Assembly: GCA_009760855.2 (NCBI GenBank)
Contig: WPIO01000116.1
Span: 220,001 to 282,000, forward strand
Direction of reading: 5' to 3'
Length of the DNA: 62,000 bases
Origin: Cristatella mucedo
Taxonomy: Eukaryota; Bryozoa; Phylactolaemata; Cristatellidae
Shown here: piece after piece, positions 1 to 10,439 of the stretch
How the letters are laid out: each line of letters begins with the position of its first letter
How positions within the stretch are numbered: position 1 is the first letter of the stretch
Position numbers and translations under genes: made by a program
The notes under the pieces: model-generated
The model's database searches: none
The model's input: only the letters and a program-made list of their open reading frames with translations
Told to the model about the DNA's origin: nothing

Positions 1-224
1 GCACAGGAATATAGGGGGGGGGGGGAGCCCAGATGGAGCTTCAGAAAAGAAAGCAAAAGAGCAAGAGGGAATGAAAGGAAAGCCTGCTCGGCAAAGGCTT
101 CCTCAAGAAGTAAGCAGACGATTTACCATTTTTTCTCGCCTGCCCAGCCCAAACAGGGGTTGCTGCAGAGACGGAGGCGATTAGCAAGCTTGCTGGTCTA
201 CCGGCTTAAGCAAGCAGGCACTTA
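1..224. other. No gene seen
   Basis: Contains a run of G at 15-25 and purine-rich sequence. Nothing identifiable. Confidence 0.5.
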
Positions 225-560
225 CAGCTGGTAAGCTGAGAAACTCTGCAGCTAGGCTTAGCTGTCGTGAGCGTAGCAGTTGCCACACCACTTCTCACCG
301 ACGTGCTCTGGCTCTCAGTCAAGCAGTGCATCTACTTCAAGGTTATGTCAATCACTTTTAAGGTTCTTTCATTTTTTGGCACCAGCCTACCTATCAAATC
401 TACTTTCCCACCAGGCTAGGCATCGTACCAACTGCTGTTGTGAGTCAAATCGTTTAGCTACATCTCGTTCGAACCTCATAACCCTTGGAGATCATGCCTT
501 AAAGAGATTAGGTTTTCTGAGGGTTTTATACACACGCATTGTTATTATCATTATAATTCT
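225..560 (+). mobile_element. LINE-A 3' fragment, diverged
   Basis: Matches the plus-strand LINE-A C-terminal region: TCTGCAGCTAGGCTTAGCTG, the SLFHFLAPAYLSNLLSHQARH-type frame, then a degenerate 3' hairpin (AGAGATTAGGTTTTCTGAGGG) and TTATTATCATTA. Several frameshifts; an old copy. Confidence 0.75.
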
Positions 561-1615
561 TATAAGAGGAGGCCTATCAGCAATGTACTTCAATTGCTTG
601 AATAATTCCGGTGGAATTTCAGGGGTATTGTGGAGCTCAGTATTTTTTATTACAAGCAAGATGCACAGTGGGCATGCTCTCTCCGTGCACGGGAACACAG
701 CCGCTTCTGGGGGGGGGGGGTTGGAGCTTCCTTAAGGTGGGAGAGGGCCCGGCACAGTTCTGATAGTGGAGTAGAGGCTGCCGGCAACAGCTGGCTTTAT
801 TTAGCTCCAGTTCACCGCTTGCAAGGGACAGTAGTAAAAGGATGCCGAATGCCAAAACCAACTGCTGAAGGAATAAGATAGATCTGGCTTTGAAGTCACC
901 GGTTGCAGCAGGTGGCGGCGTGGAACACACCATTTAGGGAAGGGAAGAGAACCTCAGGAACTGGCGGTGGCAGCGCCGAGCACAGCGCGAGTCGGCTGCT
1001 CGCAACGATGTCTTCATACCGTCGATGTCCGGCCCGAAGCAGGTACCACGTACTTCACAAACTCTGCACACACCAGTGTACGGTTGGTATAACAGACCTT
1101 TGACGTAAGCAAGGCCCAAGTCTAACCCTCGAAGCCCTTGGTCAATAAACCGCTGCAGTGTCTCCTGCAGAATTGCAGAGCCCATAAGACAGCCTGTACA
1201 TATTCGAAAAGACTTAAGGGGCGAGCAACGACGTCATTGGAGGTACATCGGCCGGAGTCAAGGGAACTTGATGGACCTGATGAACTTTGGGAAAAGGTCG
1301 GTCTTGGAGAAAAAGATTCGCTTCCCTCTTGGAGTAGCATTAAAATCCAGCGATGTTATTAAGGATCACGTGATTCCTGCAGGGGCGCCAGGTGCCTCCG
1401 AGCTTGGGCAGCGTGCCCAGCAGGGAAGCCAATTCTACTGGAAAGACTTTCAAAGCAGACCTCTAGATGAGCATCAAACGAGGCTGCACAAAGTTTGACT
1501 GAATCCAGGCGACGAAGGAGCTCGAGCCCATCGCATCGGTGGCCCAGTAGATTGAATACCGTGGCTGCGGTGCTGGGTTTGTGTAGACTGGGCTAGTGAC
1601 TGGTGAGCCGTAAAC
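561..1615. other. No gene seen
   Basis: Includes a G run at 711-720. Short open frames on both strands lack family resemblance or good splice contexts. Nothing identifiable. Confidence 0.4.
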
Positions 1616-1772
1616 GCACACTAGGAAGGCGGTTTCTTTTCACGACCTCGGACCCGAGGTCATTGGTTCGAATCCTGCGGTGGGCGATCCTTTATCGCCA
1701 CTGCAAGCGGTTGTGATAGGCCCCTCTGTCGCTATACAAAAAGAGGCTGTTAAATCAGCTAGCATTTTTACA
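1616..1772 (+). mobile_element. SINE-2 copy (tRNA-headed)
   Basis: Contains a perfect pol III box B, GGTTCGAATCC, followed by the SINE-2 body: GGGCGATCCTTTATCGCC hairpin, CCACTGCAAGCGG, then GTCGCTATACAAAAAGAGG and GCTGTTAAATCAGCTAG. The 5' box A part is eroded (ACTAGGAAGGCGG). Confidence 0.85.
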
Positions 1773-2774
1773 GTGCCGGGTGAGAGAGTGTAACGGGGCA
1801 GGATAGGTCGACGCAGACCTAGGGCTGAAGGGCTGCCGAAGGCAGGGCTGTAGATATGCACCTAGCCTGAAAAACGACGAGAGGACGTCAATGCTGACTG
1901 TCGGGTTAAAGTGGGCAAGAAAATCAGCAACGACAATGGGAGGACGAAGGACTGCTATGCTACGGTAGAATGAAAGCCAATGTGAGGTTAAAGGTCAGCC
2001 CAAGTAAAAAACCCATTTTTGTCAGACTGCCGTTGGATGCAATAGAAGTGCTGGCACCAGCCTGCAGTAGGCAGATCTCACGGTCCACCGAGGCCAAAGT
2101 TTCAGCTGGCAGCTGGCACTGATTTAAACTCCCGAGTCAAGCAGAGAAAGCACAACGGCCACAGCGAGCCACGGCAAGCGCCCAGCAATGCCAACGGAAG
2201 TACTGCAGAAACGGAAGCATTTGCGGGTCATCATCTGGCCAAAGGTTCGGTGCTGACCAGCATATTTTGTTCTTGCCGCTGACCGGCCGGCGGCTAGCTG
2301 GCTGAGAAGAAGACTGAGTGCATGGGCCTCGCACTCATACCTCGGCATTCAGAGAGAAGTCCCGAGCCGCACTGGCAGCTGGGTTCGACAAACGTGTTCC
2401 GGTTGATCGCGATGTGATTGACAGTGAGTCGAAGGCCACCAAGCTTCTTACTCAGGGCGGCAATTCACGCCTTCGAAAGCATCGATAGCCTCATTCTTGA
2501 AAGTCGAGGTAGCGCCGAATCGACCGCACCGAATCGACAGCACTCGAAGACACAGTCGGAGCCTGGATTTTCATCAGGGAGGGGGGCATGACTCACGAGA
2601 TTGTTTTGTAGGAAGCAACGCCACCATTGACGAAAAATTGCAGCACACAAATATGCAATTTTTATTCAACACAAAGTCGGCGGCTACTCATTAAGTGGAA
2701 GTAAGGTTGAATGTTTAGCCGTTGGTGATGTTCGGAGGAATGAGGGGCAGCCCAAGTCCCTATCCCGATAACAA
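1773..2774. other. No gene seen
   Basis: No recognised repeat or exon. Open frames here are short and without recognisable content. Confidence 0.4.
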
Positions 2775-2935
2775 TTTATTAGCTGATGTAATAGCCTCAT
2801 TTGCATAGCAGCAGAAGAGCCTTAACGGCTATCACCACCTCTTGCAGTTGGCTACAAAGGATCACACATTGATTCGAACCCACGACCTCGGTAGTGAAGA
2901 GCTACTAGCACCTTACTTTCTGGGCTATCAATAGG
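2775..2935 (-). mobile_element. SINE-2 copy, diverged
   Basis: Reverse-strand SINE-2: CTTAACGGCTATCACCACC, then TTGCAG and the complement of box B within GATTCGAACCCACGACC. More diverged than the other copies. Confidence 0.7.
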
Positions 2936-3316
2936 TGGGGGAAGGCATACGTACCACTCTCCCCTGGCTACACTTCAGCTTGTTGATGGACATTCTTCAA
3001 GCGATATAAGGTCAGTGAGCGTGATCAGTTCGGGTGTCGCTTGGTTCGTACATCAGAGAGCCAGCCGACGAACAACGTCAACGGTTTATTGCACAAGGCA
3101 CGGAGCCGCAAGACGCACGACTGCCTTCGCCCCCTTCTCACATTCGAGTCTCTCCTCCTCCCCTCCTCCAGTCCACCATCTCCCCACCAGCAGGTTAGCG
3201 GCCCGTGTCCATCCCACATCACAGGCAGACCACAGCTGTGCACCGGCCGACCCTGATGGTGAATCCACCATCTGGTTACTGGCCTGTGCTCGCGCCACAT
3301 CACAGGCTCATCAGAG

Positions 3317-3519
3317 GAGCCGGTATACAATACATACATACACACGTACAAACGAACTACACGCCCCCTTGACCTTAAGGTCACAAGTCAGGAGCCAGCA
3401 TACACTACAATACATACACACGTACATACGAACTACACGCCCCCTTGACCTTAAGGTCACAAGTCAGGAGCCGGCATACACTACAATACATACACACGTA
3501 CATACGAACTACATCAGGC
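3317..3519. repeat. Minisatellite of about 76 bp, 2.7 copies, with everted AGGTCA motif
   Basis: Units start at 3317, 3392 and 3468 with GAGCCGG/GAGCCAG. Each full unit contains ACACGTACATACGAACTAC and CCCCCTTGACCTTAAGGTCA. The palindrome TGACCTTAAGGTCA occurs once per full unit (twice in all) and equals two AGGTCA half-sites, everted with a 2-bp gap. The third unit is truncated before it. Confidence 0.85.
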
Positions 3520-3654
3520 AAGGACCATACTAGAGAAACAGTGAGCACTAGGCAGCTACTCTCGGAGAGAAATAATGAGCAGGTCGGGTAGCATTACATA
3601 AGTCAGCTAGACAGTCACCTACGATGTTTGGTCTATGCGGCCAAAGAGACACGT

Positions 3655-3655
3655 C

Positions 3656-3706
<51 letters not shown>

Positions 3707-3720
3707 CATATATGTATACA

Positions 3721-3752
<32 letters not shown>

Positions 3753-3765
3753 CATACATACATAC

Positions 3766-3796
<31 letters not shown>

Positions 3797-3818
3797 CACA
3801 CACACAAACACACACACA
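3655..3818. repeat. Compound (TA)n/(CA)n microsatellite
   Basis: Alternating TATATA, CACACA and TACATACA runs. The open frames made of YIYIYI-type repeats are artefacts of it. Confidence 0.97.
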
Positions 3819-3821
3819 GCC

Positions 3822-3995
3822 GTAATGGCCCACTAGGTAAGGCGGTTGCTTTTCACGATCTCGGCCCCAAGGTCGTGGGTTCGAATCCTGTAGTGGGCGA
3901 TCCTGTATCGCCACTGCAAGCGGTGGTGATAGCCGCCAAGACTATTCTGTCGCTATACAAAAATAGGCTGTTGAATCAGGTAGTATTTATTTATT
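3822..3995 (+). mobile_element. SINE-2 copy, best preserved
   Basis: tRNA-like head with TGGCCCACTAGGTAAGGCGG (box A region) and a perfect GGTTCGAATCC box B 48 bp downstream. It is followed by the hairpins GGCGATCCTGTATCGCC and CCACTGCAAGCGGTGG, and the tail GTCGCTATACAAAAATAGG ... GTATTTATTTATT. It abuts the microsatellite on the left. Confidence 0.9.
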
Positions 3996-4019
3996 ATATA
4001 TATAATTCATATATACATA

Positions 4020-4160
4020 TATATAATTTATTTGTATAGCACCCCAAGAGAACTTAATCTCTATTCAGGTGCTTAACATATGCCTTGGGGCTCGAGCCCA
4101 CGATCTCAGCCAGACCTTGGTCGGGGCGATCATCTCAACCGCTGGACCAAACCAGCTCGG
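4020..4160 (-). mobile_element. SINE-1 copy (tRNA-headed)
   Basis: The reverse strand reads CCGAGCTGGTTTGGTCCAGC (box A region), then TGGGCTCGAGCCCC (box B), and ends with the SINE-1 tail: GCACCTGAATAGAGATTAAG, TTCTCTTGGGGTGCTATA. The tail has the same hairpin as the LINE-A 3' end. Confidence 0.9.
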
Positions 4161-4489
4161 CTCGTCTTCCACTTCGATGGCAGCATTTTAACTAGAGGCA
4201 GAACCAGGATTTTCATCTAACCGGTGAAAGACCCCCAAGATTTTTATGTCGGGGAGGAGGCAAGATGTCCAAATAATGAAACATTATAGTGCACAATCAT
4301 GGTGTTTATTCGACATAATTGCTTGCCTATCAATTGGAACTAGGACATAATTTTTTCGTTGGTGACAGTAAGCACCCCATAGGTGTAGCGAGGCTACCTA
4401 GGTTGGTGCCCCCTATATCTCTGGAAAGGGAAATGCCCCTAGGCTCTGCCCAACCCATGGCTCTGCCACAGATCTTAACATAATAACAG
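4161..4489. other. No gene seen
   Basis: Part (about 4200-4330: GATTTTCATCT ... CAAGA ... GTGCACAATCATGGTGTTTATTCGACAT) recurs at about 15480-15615, so it belongs to another dispersed repeat. That repeat was not identified. Confidence 0.5.
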
Positions 4490-4570
4490 CAACAATAAAA
4501 CATTTCCACAGCACCTTCAGAGAACTTATTCTCTTTCTAGAACTTAATCTATTTCTAGGCACTATACAAC
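4490..4570 (-). mobile_element. LINE-A 3' tail fragment with internal duplication
   Basis: The reverse-strand LINE-A tail hairpin with TCTCTTTCTAG and its following bases present twice (GAGAACTTATTCTCTTTCTA, then GAACTTAATCTATTTCTAGG). Confidence 0.65.
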
Positions 4571-4858
4571 TCTAGAATTCCAATAAAGCTGAGCTGAGAT
4601 AGGTAAAACAAAAAAGAGGAACACCAGGCAGCCACTGACCGGCTAGAGCTAATGGCGAAGGCTATTTGGAGCATTGAGGTTGCTGCTGCTTGACTGTCTG
4701 ATTCGATCGTAAGTGGCACCAAAACTGTGTTCTAACATAGGATTGCAAAGCTTACATCCTTGCCAACAAGGTAATTTTAGACTTTTGCTGACCAATATTA
4801 CTTAAGCTGACCGAGCAGTTTTGGTACACATCTAGCCAGAGTGACTTATATATATATA

Positions 4859-5717
4859 CAATCGTCCCTTGTTACTTCACTCTTCGACTTTCGCAGCTTC
4901 ACTTAATTGCAGTTTTTTGAAATACGCGTACATTCATTAAAAAGTGCTGATCGTAATAGTGAAAATGATGCAGCGCATGCTCGTTTGTCTGAGTCAACTA
5001 TACATCCCTGTATTATCATAAAATTAAAATTACTGTGCGAATGGAACGTGGAAGAAGACGATAGATCTGGTGAAGATAATGCACCACTTAAAGACTCTCC
5101 TACTGGTCGGGCCTTCAGGAGCATTAACCTTGCTCTTCTTTGCTGTGCTGTACACCTCTTTATCTTCATCACTGTATCACGAAACACACTACTTTTATAG
5201 CTTGGTGCTTGCTCGTAAGAATTGTGTGTGCAATTAAATTTACAATAATAAATATACGATGTTTGTAACGTCTAATAAGTCTTATTTTCTCTTATTTTCT
5301 CTAGTATATTTGGTAATACGAGTGTAATGGTGACTAATGGTGAGCCGTGATGGCACATTAGGTAAGGCAGTTGCTTTCATGACATCGGTCACGAGGTCGT
5401 GGGATCGATTCCTGTGGTGGGCGATCCTTTATCGTCACTGCAAGCGGTGCTGATAGCAGTATAGGCTCATCTGTCACTATAAAAAGAGGCTGTTTAATCA
5501 CCAAGGATTTATTTATTTAAATGGGTGTTATTTCATGTCAGTAAGGTTCTAATAACTTTAAAAACTGCATTTAGCGGGTCATAAACAGGTCTTCTATGCT
5601 CCAACTACTAAAACATTCTATTGATAAATAAAGAATCTTACTTTGCGGAAATTCACCTAAAGCAGTAAGAACTTAAGAGTCTGGAACGGATTAACCGTGA
5701 TAAACGAGGGTCGACTG
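4859..5717 (-). mobile_element. Tigger/pogo-like MITE, copy M1, with nested SINE-2
   Basis: Terminal inverted repeats CAATCGTCCCTTGTTACTT (left) and complement CAGTCGACCCTCGTTTATCA (right), each flanked by TA (4857-4858 and 5718-5719), the target used by Tc1/mariner/pogo elements. The body aligns in inverse orientation with copy M2 (57522-58197). A SINE-2 at 5343-5517 interrupts it. No transposase frame is present, so it is non-autonomous. Strand is given so that it is opposite to M2. Confidence 0.85.
5343..5517 (+). mobile_element. SINE-2 nested in MITE M1
   Basis: GAGCCGTGATGGCACATTAG ... GGGATCGATTCC (box B with one change) ... GGGCGATCCTTTATCG ... tail ending GATTTATTTATTTA. The related copy M2 lacks it, which gives an empty-site comparison. 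AATGG is present on both sides as a possible target duplication. Confidence 0.9.
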
Positions 5718-5729
5718 TATATAGGTGTA

Positions 5730-5829
<100 letters not shown>

Positions 5830-5932
5830 GAAGCTGCTTAAACAGAGGGAGTGTAGAGGAGGTGACGGTCTTCGTGTTGTGCTAAGGAAAACAACATGAA
5901 TACGGCCACTCAAGCCCTAACTTCTGTCGAAA

Positions 5933-6154
5933 TCAAGTTTGAAACTCCAGCATACTGTTCCTATGAACCAATGCGACCAACTGCTTGACTCTCCTTGCAT
6001 ATGCATAGCAGCTGGCAACAAGTTCAATGCCAAATTTGCCGTGGAAGGTGCTCTGTGCCAGAAGCCACCTTTGCAATAGAGCGACTGGCATGCACACGCC
6101 CCAAGTAGATACAAGTCGGCTCAATTCGATCTCATCGACCCATGAGACGCAGTC
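5933..6154 (-). CDS. Possible terminal exon of an unidentified gene
   Basis: The minus strand shows TTATGTCTTGCAG followed by 73 open codons (DCVSWVDEIELSRLV ... YARRVKQLVALV ... LEFQT) and a stop. The acceptor is good, and the translation is amphipathic and free of repeat-derived sequence. I do not recognise the protein. It lies left of GOPC exon 4 on the same strand but has no PDZ character. It could be a chance open frame. Confidence 0.22.
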   Translation of the reverse strand, partial: DCVSWVDEIELSRLVSTWGVCMPVALLQRWLLAQSTFHGKFGIELVASCYAYARRVKQLVALVHRNSMLEFQT

Positions 6155-6384
6155 CTGCAAGACATAATCGGCAGTGATAAGGAAACCGGTGGACCACTAA
6201 TGTTGAGAATGAGCACACATGCACATACGCAGTTCGAGCCTGTTCAAAATCACAGAAAGATCGGGTGCTAAGCAAGTTCTATGTAGAATCCTAATTATTT
6301 CTTTGCTAAGACTTGGCTAACCAGCACTATCCACCTACCATGCATGTCATGCACATGCTCACAGCTCAGCGCTCGGCTAATCAC

Positions 6385-6484
6385 CTCCAAAGCATATCTG
6401 TGACGAGTCTGTGAAGATTTGATAAATGTCACCAGAAAAGGGCTGACGGCCATGCAGCGCAACCTCCCTGAGCGCGAGAACTCG
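6385..6484 (-). CDS. Possible exon upstream of the 5.9-6.2 kb exon
   Basis: A strong acceptor (TTTGCATCGCTCCTTTCAG) precedes one base plus 33 codons (EFSRSGRLRCMAVSPFLVTF ... RHRYALE) ending at GAG before GTGATT. The phase is compatible with the exon at 5933-6154. No family recognised. Support rests only on splice sites and open frame. Confidence 0.18.
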
Positions 6485-7339
6485 CTGAAAGGAGCGATGC
6501 AAATGGCAATCGGCAGAGGGCAGGCCACCGGCCGCACCTTGCACACTTCCCTTTGCACCTGCCGCCTCCAGCCATCGGCAGAGTATCTGCCGAGCTTGCT
6601 CTTCCCCTAGCATTGCTGTAATCCATAATCATTGCAAAAAATGTACAAGGGACACGTAAGTGAGAAGAATTGCCTCCCAAAATAAGATCAATTTCGAACC
6701 TCTTTACATTGAAACCGTAGCTTGTAAAACAGCAGTAGAGATGCCATTCGGCTGTTTTTCACTTTAGCACAGTCAGCACTAAGCCTAGCCGGGACCAGAC
6801 CTTCATCTTTCCAGAGGCCGCCCGTCGCGGTCAAGTATAAAGGTAGGTCCACGAGAAGCAAGACCTTCTGGCCCCCTTTATCATGCCTACCACTGGTTTA
6901 ACGACTCGAAGCCGTGTCAAATTAGCACTTTTATACAGGTCAGCCCAAATCGCATAATTGAGCTGCTAAATTCCTTGCCTCTTCTCAAAAATTTCCAAAA
7001 TTCTGGCTAAAGCAAGAGAGATCCCTTTGTAAACTCGCATCAATACCTTCTTGAGGTCAGATTCTCATCTCATGCAATGGACAGACAGACACGAACGAAC
7101 TATGCCAGTACCATCCGATAGGACAAGCGTTGTTCTGTATCTAGTCCAAAGGATTTCGAGGTCACTGAGACCGAATGCCGCAGACTAGTCGAGAAGAGCC
7201 ACGGATGTGCCGTGCCTGATATAATTAATAGTGGGGACAGCATCAGTCACACGGAGAAGTGTGGTTTCAACGTAATGCCACCAGTCAAATCCAGGTTGAA
7301 CTTTTCATCATGATTATCATTACTGATATAATTCATTTT
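6485..7339. other. No gene seen
   Basis: Nothing identified. The overlapping minus-strand frames at 6429-6680 do not resemble a known domain. Confidence 0.4.
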
Positions 7340-7482
7340 AATATAATTCATTTATATAGCGCCCCAAGTGAACTTAATCTCTATTTAGGTGCTTCACATA
7401 TGCCTCGGGGCTCGAGCCCACGACCTCAGTCAGACCTTGGTCGGGGCGAGCACCTTAACCGCTAGACCAAACCAGCTCGGCG
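7340..7482 (-). mobile_element. SINE-1 copy
   Basis: Complement of GCCGAGCTGGTTTGGTCTAG ... CGTGGGCTCGAGCCCCGAGG ... AGATTAAGTTCACTTGGGGC, ending in TATATAAATGAATTATAT. Well preserved. Confidence 0.9.
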
Positions 7483-8835
7483 GATGTGCTCTAAGAGCTG
7501 TATACTTCGAAAACCATAACCGAATTATTTGTTGATGTATGCAGGTACAGCCTAAACATCTAATATAGCTCCATCGAAGGCCAAAATATACATGTATTAG
7601 GGGCAACACCAATAAGATCAAAACATTCAGGCATTCAAAAACCTGAGCAATAAGCAATGGCCACACACACCACACTTACATATATTCCCCCACCAGCAAG
7701 CATGAAAGAGAAATTAAACAAGGTCAGCTGTTTATAATCAATTAATCACAACCACATCATATCGGAAATAACACAACCAATTACTTTGGTATAGAAAGCT
7801 TTCTGACTCAACAGATCCCACAGCCGGTGGAGGGATCCCACAGCAGGTGGAGGCAGTATCCGCACAAAATTCCTCGGGATGTTGTTAGAATAGCAGGAAG
7901 AGTTCAGCAGCAAAGCAATATCTGGGAGCAGACAGCTAAATTTCGGTGAGCAGACACAGGTATGATACACCACTTATCGATAATACAGGGCCTTGTCAAT
8001 TTTGCTTTGTGTCTTACAGGTATGACTAAAATTGATCAATGAGAAAAGTAAGCCACAGCATTCCACAGCTTTCCAATAGTAGCACAGAGAGAAAGGTCCC
8101 AATTTCGGTTGCTTTCTTGCAACTTTGTTCGAATCTCATCTTAAAAAAAATTCTGAAGAGTTTTCTGTGTGATAAGAAACGTGCCTTCCTATTTTTAACT
8201 CAAAGAATCCTTAAGGGAGCACTCTCTGGATGGACTTCTCCAAGCTATCCGTTGATGTCTATAGGTGCCTTCAGGCAACCAATGCAGCCTGAATGCAGAC
8301 CAACAAGCCAAGAGTCACGAAGGGATTTCAATAATTGCTCGGCACCGATGGCTTTCCTCAAGTGCCAAAGATGAACCGAGTAAACCGGTGAGACCTGCTC
8401 GAGCCCTGGGCAAGCACCTTCACCACCGCTCGGGTCTCAACGATCTGCATGTAGGCTAATTAACCGAAAAGAAACCTATCAGACTAACGGCCAGAAGCGG
8501 GAGGTGTAGAAAAATGCAGTTGCTGAGGCAAAAACCCTAGGTGATGACAAGCTCTATCATGCGAACAGTATGCACTATGAACGTGGGATGATGGAAGAAT
8601 CAATCTTAAACTAAGGTCACCAAGGTGGGTTAGAATAGAGAGAACCTGCCACTCACTGAGACTATCGACGTGAAGTACAAAATCTCCAGCAATCACTGGA
8701 GGACGATCGGACTGGATCGACGACTGGTTTCGGTAGGAAGCATGAGTTACACATTAGATGCTATAGCGATTCAAATTCCTAGCACCCTATGGCGGGGTCA
8801 CTAAGTCACTCTCTATTTAGATTCTAAATACGAAC
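7483..8835. other. No gene recognised left of GOPC exon 4
   Basis: This is where the next GOPC exon (PDZ) would be expected if introns were short, but no glycine-rich GLG-type loop or GGKEHG-like sequence is seen on the minus strand. Confidence 0.4.
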
Positions 8836-8995
8836 CTCTGCAGCTGCTACTTGCGAAGACTCGACCTTTCGGCCTTGACAGGCTCGGATAACAGTCTTGT
8901 GTCGGTGCAGCTGTATCTCTGCTTCCAGCTGGTTCCACAGCTTCTCCTTCTCCCAGTTATTCATCGTTCGCCCAAGAAGCTGTATCTGCTGTATC
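8836..8995 (-). CDS. GOPC: GOPC exon 4 (pre-PDZ region)
   Basis: After a GCATTTAAAG acceptor the exon supplies one base to the split Arg codon, then reads [18 protein letters not shown] and [20 protein letters not shown]. These are close matches to GOPC residues just upstream of the PDZ domain ([10 protein letters not shown] ... [20 protein letters not shown], recalled). I end it at GAG before GTTCGT, phase 0; AAG before GTCGAG (8866) and CAA before GTAGCA are alternatives in the same phase. Exons 1 to 4 as called give 759 bp, 253 codons, in continuous frame. The PDZ exons (GISITGG-type carboxylate-binding loop) are not recognisable to the left and probably lie outside the window. Confidence 0.85.
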
Positions 8996-9099
8996 CTTTA
9001 AATGCAAAGTGCACAAGAACTCACGGAATTACCACAATGGCCAAACGTGCATTCACTGCGAGAAACATACGGCAGGACTTTTGCAGAGCTGGGGGAGGA

Positions 9100-9235
9100 G
9101 GGCTCAAACATGTCTATAGTGGTTGTACGATACGATCCACCTCGATTGCTTGAGCCCTCGACCTCGGCCATCAAATACATTCACCCCGAACTTAGTTATT
9201 AAAGGCAAGTTCCTTAACCACTGGGCCAGCACCTC
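9100..9235 (-). mobile_element. SINE-1-like fragment, highly diverged
   Basis: The reverse strand contains GTGCTGGCCCAGTGGTTAAG (box A-like) and GGCCGAGGTCGAGGGCTCAA (box B-like). The tail is not recognisable. Lies in GOPC intron 3. Confidence 0.55.
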
Positions 9236-9499
9236 AGACAATAGCATGAAAATGGAGAATGTAGCGTCAGACAACATAAAACAGTGAAGCATATCTTAGC
9301 ATCAAGAGCTTGGTGTAAGCAAGGCTGACTGCTAATGGTGACAACTGTGCCTACTCAGATTTATACAATTCCTCAAACGCAAGCTTGAAGCAGTAAAACA
9401 GGTAAATTTTGGCTGATCTGACAGCCTCATATAATAAGGCCAGAAGAACGTAGCATAACTCGATTCCACATGAGAGAGCATCGTCGAAGTGAGACAGCA

Positions 9500-9959
9500 A
9501 GCAAGGAAATGTAATGTAATGCATCGCCGTCTGTAACTCCACAAAGCCACAATAACTAAGTTGATGTTATACAGGCGAGCCTTCTATGGCTCATTCCAAG
9601 CCTACACTGCTTGCGGCACGCATTCGTTAGCCAACAGACTTCATCTCATACAACGTAGAGAAAGTGGGAAGCATAGCAGAGTCAGGGGAGCAGTAGAGGT
9701 AGTGAGCAGCATGGAAGTAGCAGCTCAGGTCTGCTGAAAAGGATAAGCCATAGTCAGCAGTTGCAGAGTAGATGTCGTTGCGTAAAAATTTCGCAAGTGA
9801 GTTCCACAGTCTACGACCTGCAGAGCAAATGCTTCTGTCGCCAACTATCTTTAAGCAGAGGGACGGGACAGCTAATTTGTTGTTCATACGGGACCTAAGG
9901 GCAAGGAGAGACTCGACCAGGTGCAGAAATTCGGCAAGGTATGAAGGAGCCAAGCGATA

Positions 9960-10049
<90 letters not shown>

Positions 10050-10190
10050 CGACAGTAGGCCTTGAGGGTCAGAGTAAAAAACGTTCCTCTGTATCTATTG
10101 ATCAACCTGCAGCCATCCAAGCTCTTTCAGCAAAGTAGACACACGGTCAAACCTCTGGAATTTGTTAACTAGCTCAACGGCAAGGGCTCA
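9500..10190 (-). mobile_element. LINE-B 3' part, split by a (TA)n tract
   Basis: Minus-strand CR1-like C-terminal protein with RLWNSLAKFLRNDIYSA and [16 protein letters not shown], and a 3' end containing ATAGAAGG and GAGTTACAGACGG. The coding homology continues beyond the (TA)n run at 9958-10048, so the microsatellite arose or expanded inside the element. Confidence 0.8.
9958..10048. repeat. (TA)n microsatellite inside LINE-B
   Basis: About 90 bp of TA. Other LINE-B copies have a short non-TA sequence here (GCCGTGGCGGG-type, as at 10861-10873). Confidence 0.97.
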
Positions 10191-10197
10191 GCAAACG

Positions 10198-10290
10198 CTT
10201 TTCCCTTTGCAGCAAATGTAAAGCGCCTACAAAGACATTGAGTTCTCCGAGGGCGCTTTATCAAGAGCGTTATTACTAGTATTCTTATGT
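10198..10290 (+). mobile_element. LINE-A 3' tail
   Basis: GCAGCAAATGTAAAGCGCCT, AGACATTGAGTTCTCCGAGG and GCGCTTTATCAAGAG, then ATT-rich sequence. Only the terminal hairpin region is present. Confidence 0.8.
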
Positions 10291-10439
10291 AAATTGGAAG
10301 CACAGAATTTAAGAAAAATAATACTAGTTTGACATTTATATAAAGCACCCTAGGACAACGACACTAATGTATAAGAACTTTTTTACACATGCTGGAAAAC
10401 AATCATGTCAATTGGCTAAAGACGACATGCACAATTTCA

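Noticed and set aside
3822-3995. Functional tRNA gene, given perfect box B sequences
   Set aside because: No acceptor stem or cloverleaf can be completed. The sequence recurs with a fixed non-tRNA body and tail, so these are SINEs.
3635-4039. YIYIYI-rich open frames at several (TA)n tracts
   Set aside because: Artefacts of dinucleotide repeats without stop codons.
8484-8696. Minus-strand frame with GDFVLHVDSLSEW and LSILTHLGDLSLRLIL, slightly PDZ-like and placed right after GOPC exon 4
   Set aside because: It lacks the glycine-rich GLG-type carboxylate loop and the conserved N-terminal half of the PDZ fold, and no convincing acceptor precedes it. GOPC PDZ domains are highly conserved, so this is more likely chance.
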